Positions 35,435 to 44,315 of a DNA stretch of 64,000 bases are shown here, piece after piece (the first letter of the stretch is position 1; each line of letters begins with the position of its first letter). This stretch comes from Streptomyces sp. LaPpAH-108. Its GTDB lineage: Bacteria; Actinomycetota; Actinomycetes; Streptomycetales; Streptomycetaceae. The notes below the pieces were generated by a model. The model had not been told where the DNA came from and ran no database searches. It saw only the letters and a list, made by a program, of their open reading frames with translations. A program made the translations under genes and the position numbers. The stretch lies in the NCBI RefSeq assembly GCF_000373625.1, contig NZ_KB891995.1:1-64000 (forward strand), written 5' to 3'.

Positions 35435-35944
35435 TTACGCGGCCACGGCCGCCGCCCGGAGCGGCACCCGCTCGACCAGCTGCGGCCCGGGGTCCTCGTG
35501 CGCCGAGGACGACGGCTCGGCCGACGGGGGCGTGGTGTCCGGCGGCGGCGCGCTGGAGGCGGGCGGCTCCGGCGGGGCGGAGCTGACGGGCGGGGTCGGC
35601 GGCACATTGGTCGGGGCAGGCTCGCCGGGGCGCACGGTCTGGCCCGGCTTCGACGGCGCCGCGGAGCGGTCGTGCTTGCCGGAGGCGCTGGCGGACGCCG
35701 AGGCCGACTCGCCCGGCTTCTTCTTGCCGCCGTGCCCGTGTTTGTCGTCGCCCGCCGCCTCCTCGAACCCGGCTCCGCCGCCGCCCGCGATCGGCCCACC
35801 GCCCGGCACCCCGCCCTGGCGCTGCCCCGCCGAGTGCTCGGGCCGGGCGGGCCCCGCGTCCTCCCCCACGCGCACGCAGCCTGCGGCAGCGGCGGCGGCC
35901 AGCACCGTGACGACCAGACGGACGGGTACGTACTTGGGGCGCAC
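35435..35944 (-). CDS. Proline/serine-rich lipoprotein
   Basis: A 169-residue protein with a lipoprotein signal peptide: basic KYVPVR, hydrophobic LVVTVLAAAAAAGC and a lipobox Cys near residue 21. The mature part is low-complexity: Gly-rich, His/Lys-rich (DKHGHGGKKKPGE), then Pro/Ser-rich (PPVSSAPPEPPASSAPP). No folded domain is recognised, so it may be a cell-wall spacer or unstructured surface protein. The GTG at 35944 follows GGAGG. Confidence 0.65.
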   Translation of the reverse strand: MRPKYVPVRLVVTVLAAAAAAGCVRVGEDAGPARPEHSAGQRQGGVPGGGPIAGGGGAGFEEAAGDDKHGHGGKKKPGESASASASASGKHDRSAAPSKPGQTVRPGEPAPTNVPPTPPVSSAPPEPPASSAPPPDTTPPSAEPSSSAHEDPGPQLVERVPLRAAAVAA

Positions 35945-36075
35945 GGCGGCCACCTCCGGGACAAGGGAAGGAGTCGACCTGTCCAACTCCCGCCGCCCGC
36001 AAGAGGACACGCCCGTTGTTCGAACCCGCTCACCCTCAGCCGCCGTACGGGCCGTCCGTCCCCGACAATGGCGGT

Positions 36076-36426
36076 GTGCTGGAGATGACACGCGACAGGT
36101 TCGAAGAGCTGGTGAGCGAGGCCCTGGACCGGATCCCGCCGGAACTGACGCGGGTCATGGACAACGTGGCCGTCTTCGTGGAGGACGAGCCGCCCGCCCA
36201 CGACCCGGAACTGCTCGGCCTCTACGAGGGCACCCCGCTCACCGAACGCGGTGAGTGGTACGCCGGGGTCCTCCCCGACCGCATCTCGATCTACATGGGC
36301 CCGATCCTGCGGTTCTGCGCCACGCAGGAGGAGGTGGTGGACGAGGTGGCCGTCACGGTCGTGCACGAGGTCGCCCACCACTTCGGCATCGAGGACGCCC
36401 GGCTGCACGAGCTGGGCTGGGGCTGA
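36076..36426 (+). CDS. Mini-zincin metallopeptidase family protein
   Basis: A 116-residue protein with HEVAHHFGI, an HExxH zinc motif, near residue 94, and the conserved VAVFVEDEPP, GLYEGTPLTERGEWYAG and DRISIYMGPI. It matches the short actinobacterial 'metallopeptidase family' (DUF1025-like), with minimal zincin fold and unknown substrate. The GTG at 36076 is chosen from remembered homologues that begin MLEMTR; ribosome-site evidence is weak. Divergent from the lipoprotein gene. Confidence 0.82.
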   Translation: MLEMTRDRFEELVSEALDRIPPELTRVMDNVAVFVEDEPPAHDPELLGLYEGTPLTERGEWYAGVLPDRISIYMGPILRFCATQEEVVDEVAVTVVHEVAHHFGIEDARLHELGWG

Positions 36427-36530
36427 GCTTCGGCCCGGACCGAGCCGGAGCCCCGGCCTGCGCTGAGCCGGACCGGGGCCTCGCCGGGCCACCCCGCATA
36501 TCCCGTGGCGCCGCTGGGCATACGGCCCCA

Positions 36531-38009
36531 ATGCCCCGCGTCCCCGCCGCCCCGCTCCGCCGCCGGAACCGGACCACGGACCGCCGCCCCCTCCCCTTCC
36601 TCGCCCTCGCCGCCCGTCCCCGCCCCTGGCTGCGGGCGCTCGGCCTCGTCACGGTCGTGCTCACCGGGGCCTGGCTGGGGCTGCTGGCCGTCGGGAACGT
36701 CCGCACCCCGGTCGGCCCGATGGACACCACCATGGCGCTGCGGCCCTCCCTCAGCGGCGGCACGAAGATCAACGTCTCGCCGCTGGGCGCCCTCACCCTG
36801 GACAGCCATGTCGCCCCGCTCCGCCTGGACGTCGACGTGGACCAGCTGGACCCGGTGCGCGCCCAGGCGCTGGTGGACCACCCGGAGCGGCTGTCGGGGC
36901 TCCAGCAGGAGATCACCGACGATGTCGAGCACGGCACGCTCGACCTCGCGGTGCGTTCCTCGGTCGCCGTCGTCACCGGCGCGGCGCTGCTCGGCCTCGC
37001 GGTGTACCGCAGGCCCCGCCGCGCACTGGCGGCCGGCGGGCTGGCCCTCGCCCTGCTCGCGGCTTCGGGCGTCTCCGCGTACGCCACATGGAACCCGCGC
37101 TCGGTCCTGGAGCCCCGCTTCTCCGGGCTGCTGTCCTCGGCCCCGTCGGTGGTGGGCAACGCACGCAGCATCGTCAGCGAGTTCGACGTCTACCAGAAGG
37201 AGCTGGCCCGCCTGGTGACGAACGTGACGAAGCTGTACGACGTCGCGTCCACGCTCCCCGCCTACCAGCCCGACCCCTCCACGATCCGGGTGCTGCACGT
37301 GTCGGACATCCATCTCAACCCGGCGAGCTGGAAGATCATCGAGTCGCTGGTGACCCAGTACAAGGTGAACGTGATCGTGGACTCCGGCGACACCATGGAC
37401 CACGGCACGGCGGCGGAGAACGGCTTCCTGGACCCGATCAAGGATCTGGGCGTGCCGTACGTGTGGGTCAGGGGCAACCACGACTCCGAGGCCACCCAGC
37501 GCTATCTGGAGCGCATGAAGAACGTGCACGTCCTGGACGACGGCCGGGCCGAGACGGTTGCCGGGGTGCGGTTCGCGGGGATAGGAGACCCCCAGTTCAC
37601 GCCCGACCGCTCCCGGCCGACCGGCGGGGACGCGGCCGAGCGGCTGGCCGGGGCGCGGCTGGCGTCGGCACTGCGGGACCAGCGGACCAAGGGCACTCCG
37701 GTGGACATCGCGGTGGCCCATGAACCGGTGGCGGCGCAGGAGACGGACGGGACGGTGCCGCTCGTGCTCTGCGGGCATCTGCACACCGAGGGGACGAAGA
37801 TCCTGCCGCTGGGCACCCGGCTGCGCCGCGAGGGCTCGACCGGCGGCAGCGGGCTGCGGGCGGTCGAGGGCCAGTACCCGGCACCGGTCGAGGCGTCGAT
37901 CCTCTACCTGGACCGCGACACCCGCAGGCTCCAGGCGTGGGACGAGATCAGACTGGGCGGTCTGGGGCGGACGACGGCCGAGGTCAGCCGTCATCTGGTC
38001 AAGAAGTGA
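36531..38009 (+). CDS. Membrane-anchored metallophosphoesterase
   Basis: A 492-residue protein with transmembrane segments near residues 38-58 and 145-190, and a C-terminal calcineurin-like phosphoesterase domain from about residue 255. Metal motifs are visible: VSDIHLN, DSGDTMDHG, VRGNHDSE, VAHEPV and CGHLHTEG. Active-site topology suggests the phosphoesterase faces outside or lies at the membrane. Substrate unknown. The ATG at 36531 has no strong ribosome site. The gene precedes a tRNA cluster. Confidence 0.85.
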   Translation: MPRVPAAPLRRRNRTTDRRPLPFLALAARPRPWLRALGLVTVVLTGAWLGLLAVGNVRTPVGPMDTTMALRPSLSGGTKINVSPLGALTLDSHVAPLRLDVDVDQLDPVRAQALVDHPERLSGLQQEITDDVEHGTLDLAVRSSVAVVTGAALLGLAVYRRPRRALAAGGLALALLAASGVSAYATWNPRSVLEPRFSGLLSSAPSVVGNARSIVSEFDVYQKELARLVTNVTKLYDVASTLPAYQPDPSTIRVLHVSDIHLNPASWKIIESLVTQYKVNVIVDSGDTMDHGTAAENGFLDPIKDLGVPYVWVRGNHDSEATQRYLERMKNVHVLDDGRAETVAGVRFAGIGDPQFTPDRSRPTGGDAAERLAGARLASALRDQRTKGTPVDIAVAHEPVAAQETDGTVPLVLCGHLHTEGTKILPLGTRLRREGSTGGSGLRAVEGQYPAPVEASILYLDRDTRRLQAWDEIRLGGLGRTTAEVSRHLVKK

Positions 38010-38109
38010 GTCACCGGGGGTGCCGCGAAGTGTTTTGCCGATACCACCGCCCATCCCCTATGCTGCTCACGTCCCCGACGCGCTGCGAAGCGCCCACGGC
38101 GGGCCGATA

Positions 38110-38182
38110 GCCCTCATCGTCTAGCGGCCTAGGACGCCGCCCTTTCAAGGCGGTAGCACGGGTTCGAATCCCGTTGGGGGCA
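38110..38182 (+). tRNA. tRNA-Glu (TTC)
   Basis: A 73-nt cloverleaf with anticodon TTC in CTTTCAA, T-arm GGTTCGAATCC and acceptor GCCCTCA/TGGGGGC. Unusually for this window, CCA follows directly (38183-38185). First of three clustered tRNAs. Confidence 0.92.
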
Positions 38183-38201
38183 CCACAGCAGACTTGTCAC
38201 G

Positions 38202-38229
38202 AAACCCGCTCTGATCCAGGGCGGGTTTT
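38202..38229 (+). terminator. Terminator after tRNA-Glu
   Basis: AAACCCGC (38202-38209) pairs with GCGGGTTT (38221-38228) and is followed by TTTC, a conventional intrinsic terminator 20 bases past the tRNA. Confidence 0.7.
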
Positions 38230-38417
38230 CGCGTTCCCAGGGGCATCTCCCTGGCACCCTCCCCCTCGGAGCCTGGGGAATCACGTTTTCGGAGCACCCC
38301 CGGTGCTCTGATACGCTTCTCCAGCGACGTCAGCCCAACAGATGCGCACCTCACAGCAGGTGGGAATCACGTTGGGGAGACCCGCAACCGTGTGCGACAC
38401 TGTCGTACACAGCGCCT

Positions 38418-38492
38418 GGTCCTGTGGAGCAGTTTGGAGTGCTCGCCACCCTGTCAAGGTGGAGGCCGCGGGTTCAAATCCCGTCAGGACCG
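38418..38492 (+). tRNA. tRNA-Asp (GTC)
   Basis: A 75-nt cloverleaf, anticodon GTC in CTGTCAA, acceptor GGTCCTG/CAGGACC, discriminator G. A second identical gene lies at 43288-43362, on the other side of hrpA. Confidence 0.93.
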
Positions 38493-38516
38493 CTGAGGTT
38501 TCACGTGAAACCTCGT

Positions 38517-38590
38517 GGCTGGGTAGCTCAGTTGGTACGAGCGATCGCCTGAAAAGCGATAGGTCGCCGGTTCGACCCCGGCCCCAGCCA
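38517..38590 (+). tRNA. tRNA-Phe (GAA)
   Basis: A 74-nt cloverleaf, anticodon GAA in CTGAAAA, acceptor GGCTGGG/CCCAGCC, discriminator A. It lies 24 bases after tRNA-Asp, so the two are probably cotranscribed. Confidence 0.92.
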
Positions 38591-38611
38591 CAACCGCCCT
38601 CACCAGGGCCG

Positions 38612-38645
38612 ACACCCCCTCCGGAGTCTCCGGCGGGGGTGTTTT
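38612..38645 (+). terminator. Terminator of the tRNA-Asp/Phe unit
   Basis: ACACCCCC (38612-38619) pairs with GGGGGTGT (38635-38642) around an inner TCCGGAG/CTCCGG segment, followed by TTT. Confidence 0.7.
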
Positions 38646-38757
38646 CGTAGGTCAGGGGACTGCCGTCGAGCTGCCCTGGAGCGCGGTTGCGGGGTTCGGG
38701 GGCCGGGGCCACAGTGAAATACGGCCATCCGTGGGAAATCACCCCGAGGGAGTGCCT

Positions 38758-39102
38758 ATGCCCGTCACGAAAAGACAGCGGACGGCAGTGTTCAGCTCGA
38801 TGTTCGTAGCTGCGGCCGTCGTTCTCGCTCCGGTCTCCTTCCAGCAGGTCGCGTCGGCGGCACCCGCCACCGCGCGGACCGGGACGGTGACGACGCTTCC
38901 GGCTTCACCCAGGGACTACCAGCAGGGCTTCCGGGACGGCTTCAGGTCGGGCTTCCGGGACGGTCAGCGCACGTGCCACCACCGCAATGACGGCCACCGT
39001 CAGTTCCCGGTCCGCTCGCTGGTGGACCCGCGCGGGGACTACCAGAACGGCTTCAAGGACGGGTACCGGTCCGGGTTCAGGTCCGGACAGCGAAGCTGCT
39101 GA
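38758..39102 (+). CDS. Small secreted protein with two GF-rich repeats
   Basis: A 114-residue protein. The signal peptide (basic KRQR, hydrophobic VFSSMFVAAAVVLAP, ending ASAAPATA) predicts Sec export. The mature part has two ~21-residue repeats, DYQQGFRDGFRSGFRDGQRT and DYQNGFKDGYRSGFRSGQRS, each ending in Cys and separated by a His-containing linker. The G-[FY] period of four residues suggests a regular basic/aromatic structure, possibly with a disulphide between repeat cysteines. GAGGGAG precedes the ATG. No known family recognised. Confidence 0.75.
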   Translation: MPVTKRQRTAVFSSMFVAAAVVLAPVSFQQVASAAPATARTGTVTTLPASPRDYQQGFRDGFRSGFRDGQRTCHHRNDGHRQFPVRSLVDPRGDYQNGFKDGYRSGFRSGQRSC

Positions 39103-39247
39103 GCCGAGGCGGCGAAGCCGCCGAGCCAGGACAGCGCAAGCCACCTAGTCAGGGAGACGGGCCCGTGCGCGGGCCCGTCCGCCTGAGAGCGCCGGAGCGG
39201 CAAATCGTTCGCGCGCTGTTTCCCCGAGGTGAGATCCTGGATCGCGT

Positions 39248-42200
39248 ATGTCTACGCATCCCGCTCCCGCCCCGGGCGCCCTCGCCTCCCGACTGACCGA
39301 GTTGTCGCTGCGTGACGCCCACCGGCTCGGGCGCAGGCTCGAGGGCGCGCGCAAGATCCGTAAGCCGGAGGCCCGCGCCGCCGTCCTCGCCGAGATCGAG
39401 GGCGACATCGACCAGGCCGCCTCCCGCATGAACGCGCGGCGCTCCCGTGTGCCCGCCGTCACCTACCCCGAGCAGCTGCCGGTCAGCCAGAAGAAGGACG
39501 AGATCGCAGCCGCCATCCGCGATCACCAAGTGGTCATCGTGGCCGGTGAGACCGGCTCCGGAAAGACCACCCAGATCCCCAAGATCTGTATGGAGCTGGG
39601 CCGGGGCGTGCGCGGCATGATCGGGCACACCCAGCCCCGCCGCATCGCCGCCCGGACGGTGGCCGAGCGCGTCGCCGACGAGCTGAAGACCCCGCTCGGC
39701 GAGGCCGTCGGCTGGAAGGTCCGCTTCACCGACCAGGTGAACCCGGACGCCACCTTCGTGAAGCTGATGACGGACGGCATCCTCCTCGCGGAGATCCAGA
39801 CCGACCGCGAGCTGCGCGCCTACGACACGATCATCATCGACGAGGCCCACGAGCGGTCCCTCAACATCGACTTCCTGCTCGGCTATCTCGCCCAGCTGCT
39901 GCCCAGGCGCCCCGACCTCAAGGTCGTCATCACCTCGGCCACCATCGACCCGGAGCGCTTCTCCCGGCACTTCGGTGATGCCCCGATCATCGAGGTGAGC
40001 GGACGGACGTACCCCGTCGAGGTGCGCTACCGGCCGCTGCTCGAAGAGGACTCCTCCGACGCCGACCGCGACCAGATCACCGCGATCACCGACGCCGTCG
40101 AGGAGTTGATGGCCGAGGGGCAAGGCGACATCCTCGTCTTCCTCTCCGGCGAGCGCGAGATCCGGGACACGGCCGACGCGCTGGAGAAGAAGAAGTACAG
40201 ATTCACCGAGGTGCTGCCGCTGTACGCGCGCCTCTCGCACGCCGAGCAGCACCGCGTCTTCCAGCCGCACACCGGCCGCCGGATCGTGCTCGCGACCAAC
40301 GTCGCCGAGACCTCGCTGACCGTCCCCGGCATCAAGTACGTCATCGACCCCGGCTTCGCCCGCATCAGCCGCTACAGCCACCGCACCAAGGTCCAGCGGC
40401 TGCCCATCGAGCCGGTCTCGCAGGCCAGCGCCAACCAGCGCAAGGGCCGCTGCGGCCGTACCAGCGACGGCATCTGCATCCGGCTCTACTCCGAGGACGA
40501 CTTCGTCGCCCGGCCGGAGTTCACCGACGCCGAGATCCTGCGCACCAACCTGGCTTCCGTCATCCTCCAGATGACCGCGGCCGGCCTCGGCGAGATCGAG
40601 AAGTTCCCCTTCATCGACCCGCCGGACCACCGCAACATCCGCGACGGCGTGCAGTTGCTCCAGGAACTCGGCGCCCTCGACCCCGCGCAGAAGGACCCGC
40701 GCAAGCGCCTCACCGAAACGGGCCGCAAGCTCGCCCAGTTGCCGGTCGACCCGCGTCTTGCCCGCATGGTCCTGGAAGCCGCGCGGAACGGCTGTGTCCG
40801 CGAGGTCATGGTCATCGCCGCCGCCCTGTCCATCCAGGACCCGCGCGAGCGCCCCGCCGACAAGCAGACCCAGGCCGACCAGCAGCACGCCCGATTCAAG
40901 GACGAGACCAGCGACTTCCTCGCCTACCTCAACCTGTGGCGGTACATCCGCGAGCAGCAGAAGGAACGCGGCTCCTCGTCCTTCCGCCGGATGTGCAAGC
41001 AGGAGTATCTGAACTTCCTGCGCATCCGCGAGTGGCAGGACATCTACACCCAGCTGCGCACGGTCGCCAAGCAGCTGGACATCCGCATAGGCGAGGAGGA
41101 CGCCCCCGCCGACCGCATCCATGTCTCCCTGCTCGCGGGCCTCCTCTCCCACGTCGGCATGAAGGACGTGAAGGACGGCAACAAGAACGAGTACCTGGGC
41201 GCCCGCAACGCCAAGTTCGCGGTCTTCCCCGGCTCCTCGCTCTTCAAGAAGCAGCCGAAGTTCCTGATGTCGGCCGAACTCGTGGAGACCTCCCGGCTCT
41301 GGGCCCGCGTCAACGCCAAGATCGAGCCCGAGTGGGTCGAACCGCTCGCCGGGCACCTCCTGAAGCGGACGTACAGCGAACCGCACTGGGAGAAGGACCA
41401 GGCGGCCGTGATGGCGTACGAGAAGGTGACGCTGTACGGCGTCCCGATCGTCGCCCAGCGCAAGGTGAACTACGGCCGGATCGACCCCGAGCTGTCCCGC
41501 GAACTTTTCATTCGCAACGCGCTGGTCGAGGGCGACTGGCGCACGCACCACAAGTTCTTCGCCGACAACCGCAAGCTGCTCAGCGAGGTCGAGGAGCTGG
41601 AACACCGCGCCCGGCGCCGGGACATCGTGGTGGACGACGAGACGCTGTTCGACTTCTACGACCAGCGCGTGCCCGAACACGTCGTATCCGGGGCCCACTT
41701 CGACTCCTGGTGGAAGCGCAAGCGGCACGAGCAGCCCGACTTCCTCGACTTCGAGCGGGAGATGCTCATCCGGGAGTCGGCGGAGGCGGTCACCAAGGCC
41801 GACTATCCCGACACCTGGCACCAGGGGAACCTCAAGTTCCGGGTGACCTACCAGTTCGAGCCGGGCGCGGACGCCGACGGTGTGACCGTGCACATCCCGC
41901 TCCAGGTACTGAACCAGGTCACCGACGAGGGCTTCGACTGGCAGATCCCGGGCCTGCGCGAGGAGGTCGTCACCGAGCTGATCCGCACGCTGCCCAAGCC
42001 GATCCGCCGCAACTACGTCCCCGCGCCCAACTACGCCAAGAAGTTCCTGGAGCGGGCCGTCCCCCTCCAGGAGCCGCTGCCGACCACCATGGCGCGCGAG
42101 CTGAAGCGCATGGTCGGCGTGCCCTTCGAGGCCGCGGACTTCGACTGGTCCAAGGTGCCCGACCATCTGAAGGTCACCTTCAGGATCGTGGACGAACGGC

Positions 42201-43192
42201 GCCGCAAGCTGGCCGAGGACAAGGACCTGGAGGCGCTGAAGCTCCAGCTGCGCCCGAAGGCCCGCAAGGCGCTCTCCCAGGCCGCCGCGGCCACCGCCTC
42301 CCGGCAGGGCGGCGAGTCCCTTGAGCGCTCGGGGCTGACCGACTGGACGATCGGCACGCTCACCCGCGTCTTCGAGACCAAGCGGGCCGGACACCCGGTC
42401 AAGGCGTATCCCGCCCTGGTGGACGACGGCGACACGGTCTCCGTACGCCTCTTCGACACCGAGGAGGAGCAGGCCGAGGCCATGTGGAAGGGCACGCGCC
42501 GGCTCATCCTGCGCAACATCCCGGTCAACCCGGCCAAGTTCGCCGCGGACAGGCTGACGAACGCCCAGAAGCTGGCGCTCTCGGCCAACCCGCACGGCTC
42601 GGTGCAGGCCCTGTTCGACGACTGCGCGATGGCCGCGGCCGACAAGCTGATCGCGGACTTCGGCGGCCCGGTGTGGGACGAGGAGTCGTACCGCAAGCTC
42701 TACGACAAGGTGCGGGCCGAGATCGTGGACACCACCGTGCGCGCGGTCGGCCAGACGCAGCAGGTGCTCGCGGCCTGGCAGGCGGCCGAGCGGCGGCTGA
42801 AGTCGGTGAAGAGCCCGGTCCTGCTCGCCAACCTGAGGGACGTGCGCCAGCAGCTGGACGCGCTGGTGAAGCCGGGCTTCGTGACCTGGGCGGGCCTGAA
42901 GCGGCTGCCGGACCTGATGCGCTATCTGGTGGCCGCCGACCGGCGGCTGCAGCAGATGCCGACGAACGTCCAGCGGGACACCTCCCGCATGGAGAAGGTC
43001 CAGGAGATGCGCGACGAGTACGCCTGGCTCCTGGAGCAGCTGCCGCAGGGGCGCCCGGTGCCCCGGCAGGTGCTCGACATCCGCTGGATGATCGAGGAGC
43101 TGCGGGTCAGCTACTTCGCCCATGCGCTGGGCACGGCCTACCCCGTCTCCGACAAGCGGATCGTGAAGGCGATCGACGCCCTGGCACCGTGA
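39248..43192 (+). CDS. hrpA: ATP-dependent RNA helicase HrpA
   Basis: A 1314-residue DEAH-box helicase of normal HrpA length. The N-terminal core has Walker A GETGSGKTTQIPK, DEAH as IIIDEAHERSLNIDFL, SATID and motif VI QRKGRCGRT. Winged-helix and OB regions follow, then the ~600-residue HrpA-specific C-terminus (RELFIRNALVEGDW; PDTWHQGNLKFRVTYQFEPG). HrpA unwinds RNA; in E. coli it processes fimbrial mRNA and rescues collided ribosomes. The ATG at 39248 is the natural start although its ribosome site is weak. It is flanked by identical tRNA-Asp genes. Confidence 0.92.
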   Translation: MSTHPAPAPGALASRLTELSLRDAHRLGRRLEGARKIRKPEARAAVLAEIEGDIDQAASRMNARRSRVPAVTYPEQLPVSQKKDEIAAAIRDHQVVIVAGETGSGKTTQIPKICMELGRGVRGMIGHTQPRRIAARTVAERVADELKTPLGEAVGWKVRFTDQVNPDATFVKLMTDGILLAEIQTDRELRAYDTIIIDEAHERSLNIDFLLGYLAQLLPRRPDLKVVITSATIDPERFSRHFGDAPIIEVSGRTYPVEVRYRPLLEEDSSDADRDQITAITDAVEELMAEGQGDILVFLSGEREIRDTADALEKKKYRFTEVLPLYARLSHAEQHRVFQPHTGRRIVLATNVAETSLTVPGIKYVIDPGFARISRYSHRTKVQRLPIEPVSQASANQRKGRCGRTSDGICIRLYSEDDFVARPEFTDAEILRTNLASVILQMTAAGLGEIEKFPFIDPPDHRNIRDGVQLLQELGALDPAQKDPRKRLTETGRKLAQLPVDPRLARMVLEAARNGCVREVMVIAAALSIQDPRERPADKQTQADQQHARFKDETSDFLAYLNLWRYIREQQKERGSSSFRRMCKQEYLNFLRIREWQDIYTQLRTVAKQLDIRIGEEDAPADRIHVSLLAGLLSHVGMKDVKDGNKNEYLGARNAKFAVFPGSSLFKKQPKFLMSAELVETSRLWARVNAKIEPEWVEPLAGHLLKRTYSEPHWEKDQAAVMAYEKVTLYGVPIVAQRKVNYGRIDPELSRELFIRNALVEGDWRTHHKFFADNRKLLSEVEELEHRARRRDIVVDDETLFDFYDQRVPEHVVSGAHFDSWWKRKRHEQPDFLDFEREMLIRESAEAVTKADYPDTWHQGNLKFRVTYQFEPGADADGVTVHIPLQVLNQVTDEGFDWQIPGLREEVVTELIRTLPKPIRRNYVPAPNYAKKFLERAVPLQEPLPTTMARELKRMVGVPFEAADFDWSKVPDHLKVTFRIVDERRRKLAEDKDLEALKLQLRPKARKALSQAAAATASRQGGESLERSGLTDWTIGTLTRVFETKRAGHPVKAYPALVDDGDTVSVRLFDTEEEQAEAMWKGTRRLILRNIPVNPAKFAADRLTNAQKLALSANPHGSVQALFDDCAMAAADKLIADFGGPVWDEESYRKLYDKVRAEIVDTTVRAVGQTQQVLAAWQAAERRLKSVKSPVLLANLRDVRQQLDALVKPGFVTWAGLKRLPDLMRYLVAADRRLQQMPTNVQRDTSRMEKVQEMRDEYAWLLEQLPQGRPVPRQVLDIRWMIEELRVSYFAHALGTAYPVSDKRIVKAIDALAP

Positions 43193-43287
43193 CCGGGCGT
43201 GCGCGGAGGGTGAGTTCGACCAGGACATCCCCCCTCGTGTACAGTCCTTCTCGCAGCACGACGCAGCAGCCGAGTGCCGCGCGAGAT

Positions 43288-43362
43288 GGTCCTGTGGAGC
43301 AGTTTGGAGTGCTCGCCACCCTGTCAAGGTGGAGGCCGCGGGTTCAAATCCCGTCAGGACCG
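43288..43362 (+). tRNA. tRNA-Asp (GTC), second copy
   Basis: Identical over all 75 nt to the gene at 38418-38492. Flanking sequence differs, so identity is confined to the gene plus one or two bases on each side. Confidence 0.93.
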
Positions 43363-43371
43363 CAGTAAAGG

Positions 43372-43398
43372 AAGGGCCCCCGCGAGGGGGCCCTTTCG
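43372..43398 (+). terminator. Terminator after second tRNA-Asp
   Basis: AAGGGCCCCC (43372-43381) pairs with GGGGGCCCTT (43386-43395) around GCGA and is followed by TCG, ten bases after the tRNA. Confidence 0.7.
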
Positions 43399-43523
43399 CC
43401 GTTCCCACCCGTACCGCTCCCGTCTGCGCCGCCCGCGCCGCGCCCGGCGCTCTTGACGGCCCAGGCCGGGCTCGGTACCCAGAAGGCAGGCCGTCTCCCC
43501 CGTGCGGCCTCCGGAGGTGACGG

Positions 43524-43688
43524 ATGGCGGCATCGGCCAGGCACGCGACACGGGCGCTTCTGAGGGCGCATCTGTCGGCCGCCTCCGCCTATCGGCACGT
43601 CACCCGTCGCTGTCCCGTCTGCCACCGCCTCCAGCGGCTCGCCATGGAACCGGACGAGAACCCCAACACCCGTCCACACAAGGGCTGA
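43524..43688 (+). CDS. Small DUF6274-like protein
   Basis: A 54-residue protein preceded by a strong GGAGGTGACGG. It begins MAASARHATRALLRAHLSAA and contains CPVCHRLQRLAMEP, a CxxC pair that may hold zinc. It resembles the small Streptomyces DUF6274 family found beside bldC. The C-terminus is Asn/Pro/His-rich. Cotranscription with tRNA-Asp is unlikely because a terminator intervenes. Function unknown. Confidence 0.7.
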   Translation: MAASARHATRALLRAHLSAASAYRHVTRRCPVCHRLQRLAMEPDENPNTRPHKG

Positions 43689-43928
43689 TGGGGCGGGCGA
43701 CCCCAATAGCGCACACATGCCCGCGGCAACAAGACGCCCGGCCTGTGACGGGAGTCACGGCATGATTTTTTGAAAGTACGGTTCTTACCACTGTCCTACA
43801 ACAGGTCAATTTAATATGTGCAATTGCACCTGCCTCACGGGTCACGCACGGCGCTTCCCACACTCCTCCTCAGACTCCGACAAGGCCGCTCACAGAGGCT
43901 CAGGAAGACCCGCCCGAAGGCACAAAAA
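43689..43928. other. AT-rich non-coding patch with a 12-bp palindrome
   Basis: No gene is supported. Around 43760-43830 the sequence is strikingly AT-rich for this genome and contains the perfect palindrome GTGCAATTGCAC (43818-43829) next to TTTAATAT. It may be a binding site for a nucleoid protein or a regulator. The rest towards the bldC terminator is ordinary. Confidence 0.45.
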
Positions 43929-43964
43929 AGATCGCGCTGGACCCGGCGGAGTCCAGCGCGATCT
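43929..43964 (-). terminator. bldC terminator
   Basis: AGATCGCGCTGGAC (43929-43942) pairs perfectly with GTCCAGCGCGATCT (43951-43964), an 8-base loop between. On the minus strand the stem is followed by a TTTTTT run, a textbook intrinsic terminator about 145 bases past the bldC stop. Confidence 0.8.
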
Positions 43965-44108
43965 ACGACGCACCCTGTGCCACTTACTCAAGCATGTGAA
44001 TCGGCTTGGGCGGGGGGCCTGTTGGGGCAGGTCCCGCGTCGTTCAGAGCTAGGGTTCGGGCGCCCCGACCAGTTGGGGTTCGGTCGTTCTGCCCGGTTAT
44101 GGAGTTGT

Positions 44109-44315
44109 TCAGGCCTCGCTGCGCTGCTGCGGGATGCCCGCGAGCAGGGCGCGGACCTCCGCCTCGCGGTAGCGGCGGTGCCCGCCGAGCGTGCGGATCG
44201 ACGTGAGCTTGCCGGCCTTCGCCCACCGCGTGACCGTCTTGGGGTCGACACGGAACATGGTGGCGACCTCAGCCGGGGTCAGCAGCGGCTCGGCATCAGG
44301 GGTGCGAGCGGTCAT
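44109..44315 (-). CDS. bldC: Developmental regulator BldC
   Basis: A 68-residue MerR-like DNA-binding protein: TPAEVATMFRVDPKTVTRWA is the helix-turn-helix and KLTSIRTLGGHRRYREAEV the wing. It has no effector domain. Length and sequence match BldC of S. coelicolor, which binds direct repeats cooperatively as asymmetric filaments and holds cells in vegetative growth. GAGGAGGCC precedes the ATG. A 7-bp-arm inverted repeat sits just upstream of the ribosome site. It has its own terminator. Confidence 0.96.
   Translation of the reverse strand: MTARTPDAEPLLTPAEVATMFRVDPKTVTRWAKAGKLTSIRTLGGHRRYREAEVRALLAGIPQQRSEA

Noticed and set aside
38418..43362. tRNA-Asp pair as att sites of an integrated element
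   Set aside because: Identity is limited to the tRNA genes and the enclosed hrpA is a core gene; no phage or integrase genes lie between.
39149..43408. 1419-codon open frame antisense to hrpA
   Set aside because: It mirrors hrpA codon structure, lacks motifs and covers a tRNA gene; a compositional shadow.
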